Shown here in pieces: positions 16,517 to 24,281 of a DNA stretch of 33,166 bases. The position numbers and the translations under genes were made by a program. The DNA is taken from NCBI GenBank assembly GCA_031262885.1, contig JAISGV010000001.1:64822-97987 (forward strand), written 5' to 3'. This stretch comes from Endomicrobium sp. GTDB taxonomy: Bacteria > Elusimicrobiota > Endomicrobiia > Endomicrobiales > Endomicrobiaceae. Each line of letters begins with the position of its first letter. Position 1 is the first letter of the stretch. The notes beneath the pieces were generated by a model. That model ran no database searches, was not told where the DNA came from, and saw only the letters and a program-made list of their open reading frames with translations.

Positions 16517-17883
16517 TGATTACTAATAATAAAATTGTTTCACTGCCTAGAGCTTTAGATGTTGAAATGGCAGTTTTAGGCGCAATGCTTATAGAAAAAG
16601 ACATTATTCTTAAAGTTATGGAAATGCTAGATAGTGAAGATTTCTATAAGGAAATACACAAAAAAATCTTTTCTACAATTTGTGATCTTTACAACTTGAC
16701 TAATAATCCAGTGGATTTGTTTAATCTAGCAGATTCTTTAAAAAAAAAAGGCCTCTTGGATGAAATTGGAGGAGTTTGTTATTTAACAACATTAATTGAA
16801 TCTGTACAAACAATAGCAAATGTGGAAAGTTATATTGTTATAATAAGAGATAAATCAATCTTAAGACAAATTATACATGCGGGTTATCTTATGGTAAATT
16901 ATGCTTTTAGTGAAACAAAATCTACTAATGAAATATTGGACAAATCGCAGGCAACTTTGTTTAAAATATTTTCTAAGTACAAAAAAAATAAAGGCTGTAT
17001 TAGTACTTCAAAACTTATTATACCAATATTGCGTAAACTTGAGGCATTACATTCAGGAGCTAAGCAAATTTCAGGATTAGCTACAGGTTTTAAAGATCTA
17101 GATATAAAAACAACAGGTTTGCATCCTGCAGAACTGATAGTGCTGGCAGCAAGACCATCTATGGGTAAAACTGCTTTAGCTCTTAATATTGCAGAACATG
17201 TTGCTATAATTGAAAATAAACCTGTTGGCATTTTTTCATTAGAAATGACTCAAGAAATGCTAATATTTAGACTTTTAGCATCCCTTGCGAGAGTTAATGC
17301 TTGGAAATTAAGAAATGGACAATATAACAATGAAGATTGGAAAAAGCTTAATATTGCTGCTAGAAAAATAGCAACTTCGCCTATTTTTATTGATGATGAT
17401 GCTAATATAAATATCACAGAAATTAAAATCAGGGCAAGAAAACTAGCATCAGAATTGCAAAATAAGGGTACTCCTCTTTCTCTTATAATAGTAGATTATA
17501 TTCAATTTATACAAGGCAATAGAACAGAAAATCGGCAACAAGAAGTATCTGATATATCTAGATCTTTAAAAGCTTTAGCTAAAGATCTAGATATACCTAT
17601 AATTGTTATATCGCAGCTATCTAGAAGAACTGAAGATAAAGGTAGAAAAGATAATAGACCACAGTTATCAGATTTAAGAGATTCAGGTGCTATCGAACAA
17701 GATGCTGATTTAGTAATTATGTTATACAGAGATTGGTATTATAATAGAAATAATACTGAATTAAAGAAAAAAGCAACCCTTATAATAGGAAAACAAAGAA
17801 ACGGCCCTATTGGAGATATAAACTTAATTTTTGAGGGAGAATATACTAAATTTTACGATGCATATAACGTAAATGATTTATAG
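16516..17883 (+). CDS. dnaB: Replicative DNA helicase DnaB
   Basis: DnaB is the hexameric 5'-3' helicase of the replication fork, 455 residues here. The N-terminal collar domain includes EMAVLGAMLIEKD and GLLDEIGGVCYLT. The RecA-like domain has Walker A ARPSMGKTALALN (near residue 215), FSLEMT, and Walker B LIIVDYIQFIQG. It continues with ISQLSRRTE and DLRDSGAIEQDADLVIMLYRD. The start is shared with the rplI stop (TAATG). The 3' end overlaps the convergent SIS gene by 6 bases. No intein or insertion interrupts it. A strong 16-bp inverted repeat sits in the helicase domain, listed separately. Confidence 0.98.
   Translation: MITNNKIVSLPRALDVEMAVLGAMLIEKDIILKVMEMLDSEDFYKEIHKKIFSTICDLYNLTNNPVDLFNLADSLKKKGLLDEIGGVCYLTTLIESVQTIANVESYIVIIRDKSILRQIIHAGYLMVNYAFSETKSTNEILDKSQATLFKIFSKYKKNKGCISTSKLIIPILRKLEALHSGAKQISGLATGFKDLDIKTTGLHPAELIVLAARPSMGKTALALNIAEHVAIIENKPVGIFSLEMTQEMLIFRLLASLARVNAWKLRNGQYNNEDWKKLNIAARKIATSPIFIDDDANINITEIKIRARKLASELQNKGTPLSLIIVDYIQFIQGNRTENRQQEVSDISRSLKALAKDLDIPIIVISQLSRRTEDKGRKDNRPQLSDLRDSGAIEQDADLVIMLYRDWYYNRNNTELKKKATLIIGKQRNGPIGDINLIFEGEYTKFYDAYNVNDL
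17553..17595. repeat. Inverted repeat with 16-bp perfect arms inside dnaB
   Basis: Arm 17553-17568 is exactly complementary to 17580-17595, with an 11-base loop. Both arms contain TCTAGATC or its complement GATCTAGA. It encodes the conserved ISRSLKALAKDLDI helix around residues 346-360, so the protein tolerates it. In RNA it would form a long, stable hairpin in the middle of the dnaB message. Confidence 0.85.
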
Positions 17884-18447
17884 TAGTTCTTTTATTATAT
17901 TAATTAATAACATATGACATTCTTGAATTCTAGATACATTTTTTGATGGAGCAAAATAACATAAATCACATATATCCTTCATTTTGCCTCCGTAAAAATC
18001 AGTGAATCCTATAGAAAAAATTTCTATTTTTTTTGCCGTTTTTAAAATTCTTAAGCTACTACTAGAATCACCAGTAGTAGAAATTACTATTAATATATCT
18101 CCTTTTCGAGCATAAAATTCTAATTGTTTATTTAATACATGTGTACAATGTTGATCAGTTTCTACTCCTAGTATTGTAAGAAAACTTTTTGACAAAATAA
18201 AAGTTTGAATAGGTAATATGTATTTAGTTTTGCTATTTAACTTACTTAATAATCCATTAGCCAAATAAAAAACATTATTTGTGGAATTCTTATTACCATA
18301 AATAAAGATTTTTTTATTATTTTTGTATGTATCTATAATTTTACTAACAATATTATAAATACATTTAATTTGAAAATGTTCCAACATTTTCCATTTTGTC
18401 TTAATACTTTCATTTATAATACTTATTATAGAATTTTTAATTTTCAT
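17878..18447 (-). CDS. SIS-domain protein, DiaA-like (GmhA fold, isomerase site lost)
   Basis: A 189-residue single SIS-domain protein. It resembles both the phosphoheptose isomerase GmhA and its non-enzymatic paralogue DiaA, the DnaA-binding replication regulator. By alignment from memory, GmhA His61 and Glu65 fall on Tyr and Gly in the segment after GNKNST (residues 51-56), and GmhA His180 falls on Asn; only the Gln of RIQE remains. The tail RIQECHMLLINIIKELL follows DiaA's RIQEMHML pattern, and the N-terminus (ESIKTKWKMLEHF) also resembles DiaA. ISTTGDSSSS (122-131) keeps the SIS phosphate loop. Its ATG overlaps the accC stop (ATGA), and its 3' end overlaps dnaB. A DnaA-related role is inferred. 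Confidence 0.65.
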   Translation of the reverse strand: MKIKNSIISIINESIKTKWKMLEHFQIKCIYNIVSKIIDTYKNNKKIFIYGNKNSTNNVFYLANGLLSKLNSKTKYILPIQTFILSKSFLTILGVETDQHCTHVLNKQLEFYARKGDILIVISTTGDSSSSLRILKTAKKIEIFSIGFTDFYGGKMKDICDLCYFAPSKNVSRIQECHMLLINIIKELL

Positions 18448-19793
18448 TTTTTAAAAATATGTTTAGTAAGAAAATTAGTGTGTACATTTCCTTTTTTAAA
18501 AGTTTCATTAGATATAATTTTTTTTAATATAGAAGAAGTATTTTTAATATCGCCTATTTCTAATTCTTGCAATGCCCTATTCATTCTTATTATAGCTTCA
18601 TCTCTATTTGCTCCAAAAGCAATTATTTTGGCAAGTAAACTATCATAATAATAAGGAATTTTATATCCTGAATAAATATGAGTATCTATCCTTATGCCTG
18701 GGCCACCAGGTAAGAACAGTTCAGTTACTGTTCCTGGTGAAGATATAAAATTTTTATCAGGATCCTCTGCATTAATTCGACATTCTATAGCATGTCCTAA
18801 TATATTAATTTTATCAGAATCAAGTGTTAATTTTTCTCCAAAAGCAAGTCTTATCTGTTCTTTTACTAAATCGACATTTGTTATCATTTCAGTTACAGGA
18901 TGTTCAACTTGAATTCTTGTATTCATTTCCATAAAATAAAAATTTTCATTTTTATCTACTAAAAATTCAACTGTTCCAACAGTGACATATTTTACAATTG
19001 ATGCCACTTTTTTAGCTATTTTGCCTATTTTTTTTCTAAAATTATTATCAATTATAAAAGAAGGACTTTCTTCAACAAGTTTTTGATGTTTTCTTTGTAT
19101 AGAACAGTCCCTTTCAGGTAAATAGGCGATATTACCATATTTATCACCTAATATTTGAAACTCTATATGGTAAGGATCTTCAATAAACTTTTCCATGTAA
19201 ACTTCTGAATTTCCAAAAGCTATTTTGGCTTCCCTTTGTGCAGTCATTATAGATTGTTTTAAAGATTCTTCAGAAATGACTATTCTCATTCCTCTGCCAC
19301 CACCGCCATTGCTTGCTTTAATTATAACAGGATATCCAATGTTTCTAGCTATAGAAAAAATTTTAGAATCGTTAACATTCAACGCTTCATTATAGCCTGG
19401 TATAACTGGTATACCAGACTTTTTCATAAGTTTAATAGCAGCAATTTTATCTCCCATTTGTTTTATGGAAGTTTGTGATGGACCAATAAGTGTTAATCTA
19501 CAGGCTTCACATACTTCTGCAAAATAAACGTTTTCTGATAAAAATCCATATCCTGGATGTATTGCATCTACATTAGTTATTTCAGATGCAGCTATTATAT
19601 TAGGTATATTTAAATAACTTTTAGCAATACTAGCAGGACCAACACAAACAGATTCGTCTGCCAATTTAACATGCATACTTTCTTTATCTGCTTCAGAATA
19701 AATCGCTACAGTTTTTATGTCAAGTTCTTTACATGCTCTTATGATTCTACAAGCTATTTCTCCTCTATTAGCTATCAAAATTTTTTTAAACAT
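18444..19793 (-). CDS. accC: Biotin carboxylase subunit of acetyl-CoA carboxylase
   Basis: It carboxylates the biotin on AccB using ATP and bicarbonate. The 449 residues match the family. The N-terminal fold starts FKKILIANRGEIACRIIRA. The ATP-grasp glycine loop is KASNGGGGRGMRIV. ERDCSIQRKHQKLVEESPS and MEMNTRIQVEHPVTE supply metal and bicarbonate residues. It is the fourth gene of pepP-efp-accB-accC-SIS. Its TGA stop overlaps the SIS start by 4 bases and shows that TGA is a stop codon here. The gap to accB is only 7 bases and no clear ribosome binding site is present, so coupling with accB is likely. Confidence 0.97.
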   Translation of the reverse strand: MFKKILIANRGEIACRIIRACKELDIKTVAIYSEADKESMHVKLADESVCVGPASIAKSYLNIPNIIAASEITNVDAIHPGYGFLSENVYFAEVCEACRLTLIGPSQTSIKQMGDKIAAIKLMKKSGIPVIPGYNEALNVNDSKIFSIARNIGYPVIIKASNGGGGRGMRIVISEESLKQSIMTAQREAKIAFGNSEVYMEKFIEDPYHIEFQILGDKYGNIAYLPERDCSIQRKHQKLVEESPSFIIDNNFRKKIGKIAKKVASIVKYVTVGTVEFLVDKNENFYFMEMNTRIQVEHPVTEMITNVDLVKEQIRLAFGEKLTLDSDKINILGHAIECRINAEDPDKNFISSPGTVTELFLPGGPGIRIDTHIYSGYKIPYYYDSLLAKIIAFGANRDEAIIRMNRALQELEIGDIKNTSSILKKIISNETFKKGNVHTNFLTKHIFKK

Positions 19794-19800
19794 AACTTTA

Positions 19801-20244
19801 TTATTTAATACTCTTATTTTTTTTTGTTTTTATTAAAAATAAACCTTGTCCATATTCAACTATTTGACCATTTGTTACTAATATTTTTAGTATTTTACCA
19901 TTAACATTTGAGTATACATCTTTTATAATTTTCATAGTTTCGATTTGTCCAATTTTTTGTCCAATTTTAATATCACATCCTTCTTTAATAATACTTTGTT
20001 TATTTTGAATACTATAAAAAATTCCTACTAACATAGATTTTATAGTTTTAAGATTTTTTGTTTCACATTTTTTTTTATTTTCTAAAATAGCAACGTTATT
20101 AAAAGTTACTTTATTTTCATTTATTATAGTATTTGTACTAAACTTTTTTATATATATATATTCATCACCAACCTGATATTTTATTTCATCAATGTCAGTT
20201 TTATTTATTGATTTTAATAGTTTCTTTATTTCGTTTTGATTCAT
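19801..20244 (-). CDS. accB: Biotin carboxyl carrier protein of acetyl-CoA carboxylase
   Basis: It carries the biotin that shuttles carboxyl between AccC and the carboxyltransferase. The 147 residues comprise an N-terminal AccC-binding helix (NQNEIKKLLKSINKTDIDEI). A short Lys/Asn-rich linker replaces the usual Ala/Pro linker. The biotinyl domain begins around SMLVGIFYS. The biotinylated lysine lies in ETMKI, a variant of the more usual EAMKM, followed by NGKILKILVTNGQIVEYGQGLF. It needs a biotin ligase not present in the window. It sits 11 bases after efp and 7 before accC. Confidence 0.93.
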   Translation of the reverse strand: MNQNEIKKLLKSINKTDIDEIKYQVGDEYIYIKKFSTNTIINENKVTFNNVAILENKKKCETKNLKTIKSMLVGIFYSIQNKQSIIKEGCDIKIGQKIGQIETMKIIKDVYSNVNGKILKILVTNGQIVEYGQGLFLIKTKKNKSIK

Positions 20245-20255
20245 GTTAAAAATAA

Positions 20256-20813
20256 TTAAGTTATTCTTTCAATATATTTATTTGTTTTCGTATTAACTTT
20301 TACTCTATCACCTTTTTGTATAAATAATGGAACTCTTAATTCAAATCCTGTTTCTAACTTAGCCAACTTAGTAGTATTAGTAACTGAATCACCTCTAATT
20401 CCATTTGTTTCAATAATAATAAAATCTATTATTATAGGAAGTTCAATAGAAATTAATTCAGTTTCTAAATATTTTGCTTCTACTTCAAGGTCTTCTTTGA
20501 TAAAAAAAATTTTTTTTCCGAGAAATTCTGAAGTTACATTTATCTGTTCAAAAGTGACCATATCAATAAATGTGAAAATAGAACCGCTTCTATATAAAAA
20601 TTTTTTTTTGACTTTATAAATATTTAAAGTTTTAAATCTATCTCCTGATTTAAAACTCCTTTCTATAATACTTCCATTCTTAATATGTTTTAATTTTACA
20701 CGCATAATAGCTCTACCTTTACCAGGTTTATGATTTTGAAACCAAATAATACAATATGCTTCATTCTTAACTAATATATTAAGTCCATTTTTAAAATCTG
20801 AAGTGTAAATCAT
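20256..20813 (-). CDS. efp: Translation elongation factor P
   Basis: EF-P relieves ribosome stalling at polyproline. I start it at the minus-strand ATG ending at 20813 (MIYTSDFKNG), with GGAGA about 5-9 bases upstream; a TTG four codons earlier is less likely. The length is 185 residues, the family norm. The KOW-like first domain has the tip HKPGKGRA, so the modifiable residue is Lys32. Two OB domains follow, with FLGKKIFF, GIRGDSVTN and the C-terminal FIQKGDRVKVNTKTNKYIERI. No gene for lysine modification is visible. It lies between pepP and accB, an arrangement common in several phyla. Confidence 0.96.
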   Translation of the reverse strand: MIYTSDFKNGLNILVKNEAYCIIWFQNHKPGKGRAIMRVKLKHIKNGSIIERSFKSGDRFKTLNIYKVKKKFLYRSGSIFTFIDMVTFEQINVTSEFLGKKIFFIKEDLEVEAKYLETELISIELPIIIDFIIIETNGIRGDSVTNTTKLAKLETGFELRVPLFIQKGDRVKVNTKTNKYIERIT

Positions 20814-20832
20814 AAATTTCTCCAAAAAAAAA

Positions 20833-21900
20833 TCAATATAATGCTTTTTCAGTTAAATTTTTTAACCCATTAACAGTTAATAATAATGTATCTTCAATTC
20901 GTACTCCAAAATTGTTTTTTATATATATACCTGGTTCTATTGTAAATGTAGAATTTTCTTTAAAAATATTTTTAGAATCAGAACATAATAAAAATGGAGC
21001 TTCATGTATTTCAAGACCTATTCCATGTCCTAAAGAATGGATAAAATTTTTTTCGTATCCTTTAAAAGATATAAATTTTTTTGCTATTTTAGATACATAA
21101 GAAATTGAAGAACCAATTTTTATGTTATTAGTAACAATACTTATTGTTTCTTGTATAATACTTTTTATTTTCATAAATTCTGCATTAGGATTACCTAAAA
21201 AATATGTTCTTGTCAAATCTGAATGATAATTTTTATATATACAACCAATATCTAAAACAATTACATCATTGTTTTTAATTTTTCTATTAGAACTTTTATG
21301 ATGAGGATTAGCCGAATTTTCACCTGAAGCTACTATAGGACGAAAACTACACAGTACTTTTTTTTTTGCGAACAATTCAATAATCATATAATAAATATCT
21401 AGTTCACTCAATCCAATTTTTAGTTCATTTTTTACTACGTTGCATATTTCAGTTGTAATTTTACATGCTGATTTAATGTTTGAAATTTCGTTATTATTTT
21501 TAGACAGTCTTATATCATTTAAAATACCAACACCTTTTATAATATGAATCGCATTATTAATTAAACTATTCTCTAATCTCATAAAATTATTTGCTGTTAT
21601 ATTTTCGGTATCAACTAGTAAACTATAAATTTTATTAGTATGTAATATGTTTGATATGTTTTCATACGGGTTATTTGTTAATAAATACATGTTATATTTA
21701 TTTTCAGAAAAGAATTTTTTTACTTGATTTTCTATCATTTTGGAACATAATAAATAAATGTCATTATGTTTCGTAGCTAAAATCCAAAATTCAGGAAATT
21801 CAAAATTAGTTAAATAATATATTTCTTTTTCATTTGTAAATAAAATACTATCCGTATGATATTTTTCAAATAACAAATTAAGTTTATTTAACGCTATCAT
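20833..21900 (-). CDS. pepP: Xaa-Pro aminopeptidase, M24B family
   Basis: A dinuclear metallopeptidase that removes N-terminal residues preceding proline, 355 residues. The N-terminal creatinase-like domain covers about the first 125 residues. The catalytic domain has its five metal ligands in order: two Asp in VLDIGCIYKNYHSDLTRTYF, His in HSLGHGIGLEIHEAPF, Glu in TIEPGIYI and Glu in VRIEDTLLL. It heads pepP-efp-accB-accC-SIS. The ATG at 21900 has no ribosome binding site, and a perfect TATAAT lies only 9 bases upstream, so translation may start on a leaderless message. It is only 19 bases from the efp start codon. Confidence 0.93.
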   Translation of the reverse strand: MIALNKLNLLFEKYHTDSILFTNEKEIYYLTNFEFPEFWILATKHNDIYLLCSKMIENQVKKFFSENKYNMYLLTNNPYENISNILHTNKIYSLLVDTENITANNFMRLENSLINNAIHIIKGVGILNDIRLSKNNNEISNIKSACKITTEICNVVKNELKIGLSELDIYYMIIELFAKKKVLCSFRPIVASGENSANPHHKSSNRKIKNNDVIVLDIGCIYKNYHSDLTRTYFLGNPNAEFMKIKSIIQETISIVTNNIKIGSSISYVSKIAKKFISFKGYEKNFIHSLGHGIGLEIHEAPFLLCSDSKNIFKENSTFTIEPGIYIKNNFGVRIEDTLLLTVNGLKNLTEKALY

Positions 21901-21909
21901 TATATTTTT

Positions 21910-21940
21910 ATTATAGCAATAATTGCAGCATATTTGACAA
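21910..21940 (-). promoter_or_regulatory. Promoter of the pepP-efp-acc operon, probably leaderless
   Basis: On the minus strand TTGTCA (21935-21940) and a perfect TATAAT (21910-21915) are separated by 19 bases, slightly longer than ideal. The start point expected from this box would be within a few bases of the pepP ATG at 21900, which fits the absence of a Shine-Dalgarno sequence. The rest of 21941-22071 holds no gene I can recognise. Confidence 0.5.
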
Positions 21941-22071
21941 CAATTAATTCTTTTAATATAATTCGAATATAAGAATTTGGTTGTTTGAATTTATATTTTA
22001 TCGTTTAGATTATGTTTTTAGTTTGTGAGTAAATAGTTGTTTATATTAGTAGTAAAGAAGTTTAATTTTAA

Positions 22072-22098
22072 TTGTTTTATTTATTTTTAATAAAACAA
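22072..22098 (+). promoter_or_regulatory. Leader hairpin just upstream of the cold-shock gene RBS
   Basis: Bases 22072-22081 and 22089-22098 form a 10-bp perfect stem (TTGTTTTATT and its complement) with a 7-base loop. It ends a few bases before the strong ribosome binding site AAGGAAAGGAG (22103-22113). Structured leaders control cold-shock genes in other bacteria; that role here is inferred. Confidence 0.5.
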
Positions 22099-22121
22099 AG
22101 TTAAGGAAAGGAGTTGTAGTA

Positions 22122-22337
22122 ATGGCACAAGGAAAAGTAAAGTGGTTTAATGATCAAAAGGGTTATGGATTCATTTCTAATGATGATGGTTCTGGAGATG
22201 TCTTTGCACATTATTCAGCTATTCAATCTGAAGGATTTAAATCTTTAGCAGAAGGTGATAGTGTAGAATTTGAAGTTGTTAGTTCTGATAAGGGCCCAAA
22301 AGCAGTAAACATAAAAAAAATTAGCAATAGTAATTAA
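22122..22337 (+). CDS. Cold-shock domain protein (CspA family)
   Basis: A 71-residue single-domain nucleic-acid-binding protein of the CspA family that melts RNA secondary structure. It has the [12 protein letters not shown] segment (RNP1), VFAHYSAI (RNP2-like), and ends [10 protein letters not shown]. It has the strongest Shine-Dalgarno region nearby and its own terminator, so it is an independent transcription unit between the divergent pepP operon and the purine/pyrimidine block. Whether it is cold-induced cannot be seen; many such proteins are constitutive. Confidence 0.97.
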   Translation: MAQGKVKWFNDQKGYGFISNDDGSGDVFAHYSAIQSEGFKSLAEGDSVEFEVVSSDKGPKAVNIKKISNSN

Positions 22338-22360
22338 TTGGATTAATTTTTGAGAATTTC

Positions 22361-22405
22361 AAACCTCGAAAAATTAAATTTTAAATTTAGCTTTTCGAGG
22401 TTTTT
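22361..22405 (+). terminator. Rho-independent terminator after the cold-shock gene
   Basis: A 12-bp perfect stem (22361-22372 with 22392-22403, core ACCTCG/CGAGGT) closes a 19-base A/T loop and runs straight into a T tract (22401-22405). It is the only textbook intrinsic terminator I find in the window, and it isolates the cold-shock gene from purD. Confidence 0.9.
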
Positions 22406-22427
22406 CTAAATTATGATAGTTATTTAT

Positions 22428-22448
22428 CTCAGATAAGAAACTGAGGAG
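22428..22448 (+). promoter_or_regulatory. Small hairpin overlapping the purD ribosome binding site
   Basis: CTCAG (22428-22432) can pair with CTGAG (22441-22445), and the 3' arm overlaps the GAGGAG ribosome binding site of purD. TATGAT at 22412-22417 is a possible -10 box, but no good -35 is seen. The stem is short, so its effect on translation is speculative. Confidence 0.3.
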
Positions 22449-22454
22449 ATTAAA

Positions 22455-23735
22455 ATGAGAGTATTAGTTATTGGTTCTGGAGGTAGAGAACACGCTATAT
22501 GTAAACAATTTTTAGTGGATACTAAAAATGTATACTGTGTACCTGGAAATGACGGGATAGCGCAAATTGCAAATACTAAATTTATATCAATGAATAAATT
22601 TGATGAAATCTCTGATTTCGTTAAAGCAAATAATATAGACTATACTTTTGTTGGCCCTGAAATTCCTCTTGCAAACGGTATAACAGATTATTTTTTTAAA
22701 AAAGGTTTAAAAATAATAGGTCCATCAAAATATGCTACTTTACTTGAATCTAGTAAAATCTATGCAAAGAATTTTATGAAGAAATTTAATATTCCAACAG
22801 CTAATTTTAAAAGTTTTGATAATGCAAGTGAAGCGTTATTTTTTTTAAAGCAAATGAACAATAGTAAAAAGATAGTAATAAAAGCTGATGGTTTAGCTGC
22901 AGGTAAAGGTGTAAAAGTTTGTAATAGTAAGATAGAAGCTAACAGTTTTATTAACCAAATTATGACTAATAAAGTATTTGGGGATTCAGGTAATAGGATA
23001 ATAATAGAAGATTATATAGAAGGTTCCGAAATTTCATATATGTTATTTACTGACGGGGTTTCGTATTCTGTAATGCCAACTTCGCAGGATCATAAACAAA
23101 TATATGATAATGATTGTGGAGACAACACAGGAGGTATGGGGGCATATTCTCCTGTTAATTTAACTAATATGGATTCATTAAATAAAAAAATTGAAGAAAC
23201 CATAATAAAAAGAGTTATGTGTGGAATAAAAGAAGAAAACTTAAATTATAAAGGAATATTATATATAGGTGTAATTATTGATAATACAAATTCTCCGTAT
23301 GTTTTGGAATTTAATTGTCGCTTAGGAGATCCAGAAACTCAAGTTGTTTTACCTTTATTAAATACAAGTTTGAATGATATATGTGATGCAATACTAAATA
23401 AAAATTTATCGAAGATTAACATCTCTTGGAAAAAACAAATGTCAGTAGGTGTAGTTTTGACTTCAAATGGATACCCTAAAAATTATGAAACAGGTTTTGA
23501 GATTTCTGGATTAGAAAAGGTAAGTAATAATACTTTCATATTTCATTCAGGTACAAAATCAATTGTTAAAAATGGCAAAATTTCTTTTATAACAAATGGT
23601 GGAAGAGTATTAAGTCTTACTGTTTTAGACGATAATTTACAAAATGCAATAAAAAAAGTATATTTAGATGTTTCTAAAATTCATTTTAGAAATATGTATT
23701 TTAGAAAAGATATAGGATTTAAAGGAATAAAATAA
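22455..23735 (+). CDS. purD: Phosphoribosylamine-glycine ligase (GAR synthetase)
   Basis: It joins phosphoribosylamine and glycine with ATP, the second step of IMP synthesis. The 426 residues cover the full family length. It starts RVLVIGSGGREHAI. The ATP-grasp loop is VIKADGLAAGKGV, followed by DHKQIYDNDCGDNTGGMGAYSPV and EFNCRLGDPETQ. The ATG has GAGGAG upstream. It opens a block of eleven same-strand nucleotide genes. purE starts directly at the next base after its TAA. Near its end (23671-23692) is a 10-bp-arm inverted repeat with no known role. Confidence 0.97.
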   Translation: MRVLVIGSGGREHAICKQFLVDTKNVYCVPGNDGIAQIANTKFISMNKFDEISDFVKANNIDYTFVGPEIPLANGITDYFFKKGLKIIGPSKYATLLESSKIYAKNFMKKFNIPTANFKSFDNASEALFFLKQMNNSKKIVIKADGLAAGKGVKVCNSKIEANSFINQIMTNKVFGDSGNRIIIEDYIEGSEISYMLFTDGVSYSVMPTSQDHKQIYDNDCGDNTGGMGAYSPVNLTNMDSLNKKIEETIIKRVMCGIKEENLNYKGILYIGVIIDNTNSPYVLEFNCRLGDPETQVVLPLLNTSLNDICDAILNKNLSKINISWKKQMSVGVVLTSNGYPKNYETGFEISGLEKVSNNTFIFHSGTKSIVKNGKISFITNGGRVLSLTVLDDNLQNAIKKVYLDVSKIHFRNMYFRKDIGFKGIK

Positions 23736-24236
23736 ATGAATGATAATAGTATATTTGAGATTTCTATAATTATTGGTTCAAAAAGCGATTTAGATCTTGC
23801 AAAGGAAACTATTAAGCTTTTGAAGGATTTTAGAGTTTCGTATAACTTAAATATAGCTTCTGCACATAGAACTCCTGAGTATTTAAAAAATTGTATTAAA
23901 AAATCAGAGAAACAAGGAGCTAAAGTATTTATTGCTATTGCAGGTTTATCAGCTGCTTTACCAGGAGTAATTGCTTCTGAAACTATATTACCAGTTATAG
24001 GGGTTCCTGTAAATGGACAATCACTTCTTGGATTTGATTCGCTACTTTCAATAGTACAAATGCCAAGAGGAGTTCCAGTTGCAACTGTTACTGTAGGTAA
24101 AACAGGGGCTAATAATGCAGCAATTTTAGCATTACAAATATTAGCTACTAATAATGAATCTCTTAAAAAAGAGTTAGTAATTTATAGAAAAAAAATTAAT
24201 GAAGAAATTTTAAAAGAAAATGATATAGTTTTATAG
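23736..24236 (+). CDS. purE: 5-(carboxyamino)imidazole ribonucleotide mutase or AIR carboxylase
   Basis: PurE carries out the carboxylation step of AIR to CAIR, either as the class I mutase that needs PurK or as a direct carboxylase. The 166 residues include IIIGSKSDL, the SAHRTPEYL motif with its His, and the GVPV and [11 protein letters not shown] strands. The E. coli GGAAHLPG loop reads GLSAALPG here, so its His is replaced by Ala. The length and GVPV favour the class I fold, but the class is not certain. No purK is visible next to it. It abuts purD without a gap (TAAATG), with AAAGGA inside purD as its binding site. Confidence 0.93.
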   Translation: MNDNSIFEISIIIGSKSDLDLAKETIKLLKDFRVSYNLNIASAHRTPEYLKNCIKKSEKQGAKVFIAIAGLSAALPGVIASETILPVIGVPVNGQSLLGFDSLLSIVQMPRGVPVATVTVGKTGANNAAILALQILATNNESLKKELVIYRKKINEEILKENDIVL

Positions 24237-24240
24237 TTTG

Positions 24241-24259
24241 ATCTAATATTCGATTAGAT
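24241..24259 (+). promoter_or_regulatory. Short hairpin in the purE-pyrB gap
   Basis: ATCTAAT (24241-24247) and ATTAGAT (24253-24259) form a 7-bp stem with a 5-base loop, a few bases before the AAAGGA ribosome binding site of pyrB. There is a short T run after it. It marks the junction of purine and pyrimidine genes, but it is weak; it might be a partial attenuator or chance. Confidence 0.3.
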
Positions 24260-24281
24260 TTAAAGGAAATTTTTTATAGAT

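Noticed and set aside
18444-18446. Alternative genetic code with TGA as Trp, as in some reduced genomes
   Set aside because: TGA ends accC, pyrE and purB at the expected lengths, and Trp is encoded by TGG.
17878-18447. Calling the SIS protein phosphoheptose isomerase GmhA
   Set aside because: The catalytic His, Glu and second His positions appear substituted and the termini look more like DiaA.
22338-22454. Purine riboswitch upstream of purD
   Set aside because: The space holds the cold-shock terminator and only about 50 further bases; no three-way junction or conserved loop sequences are seen.
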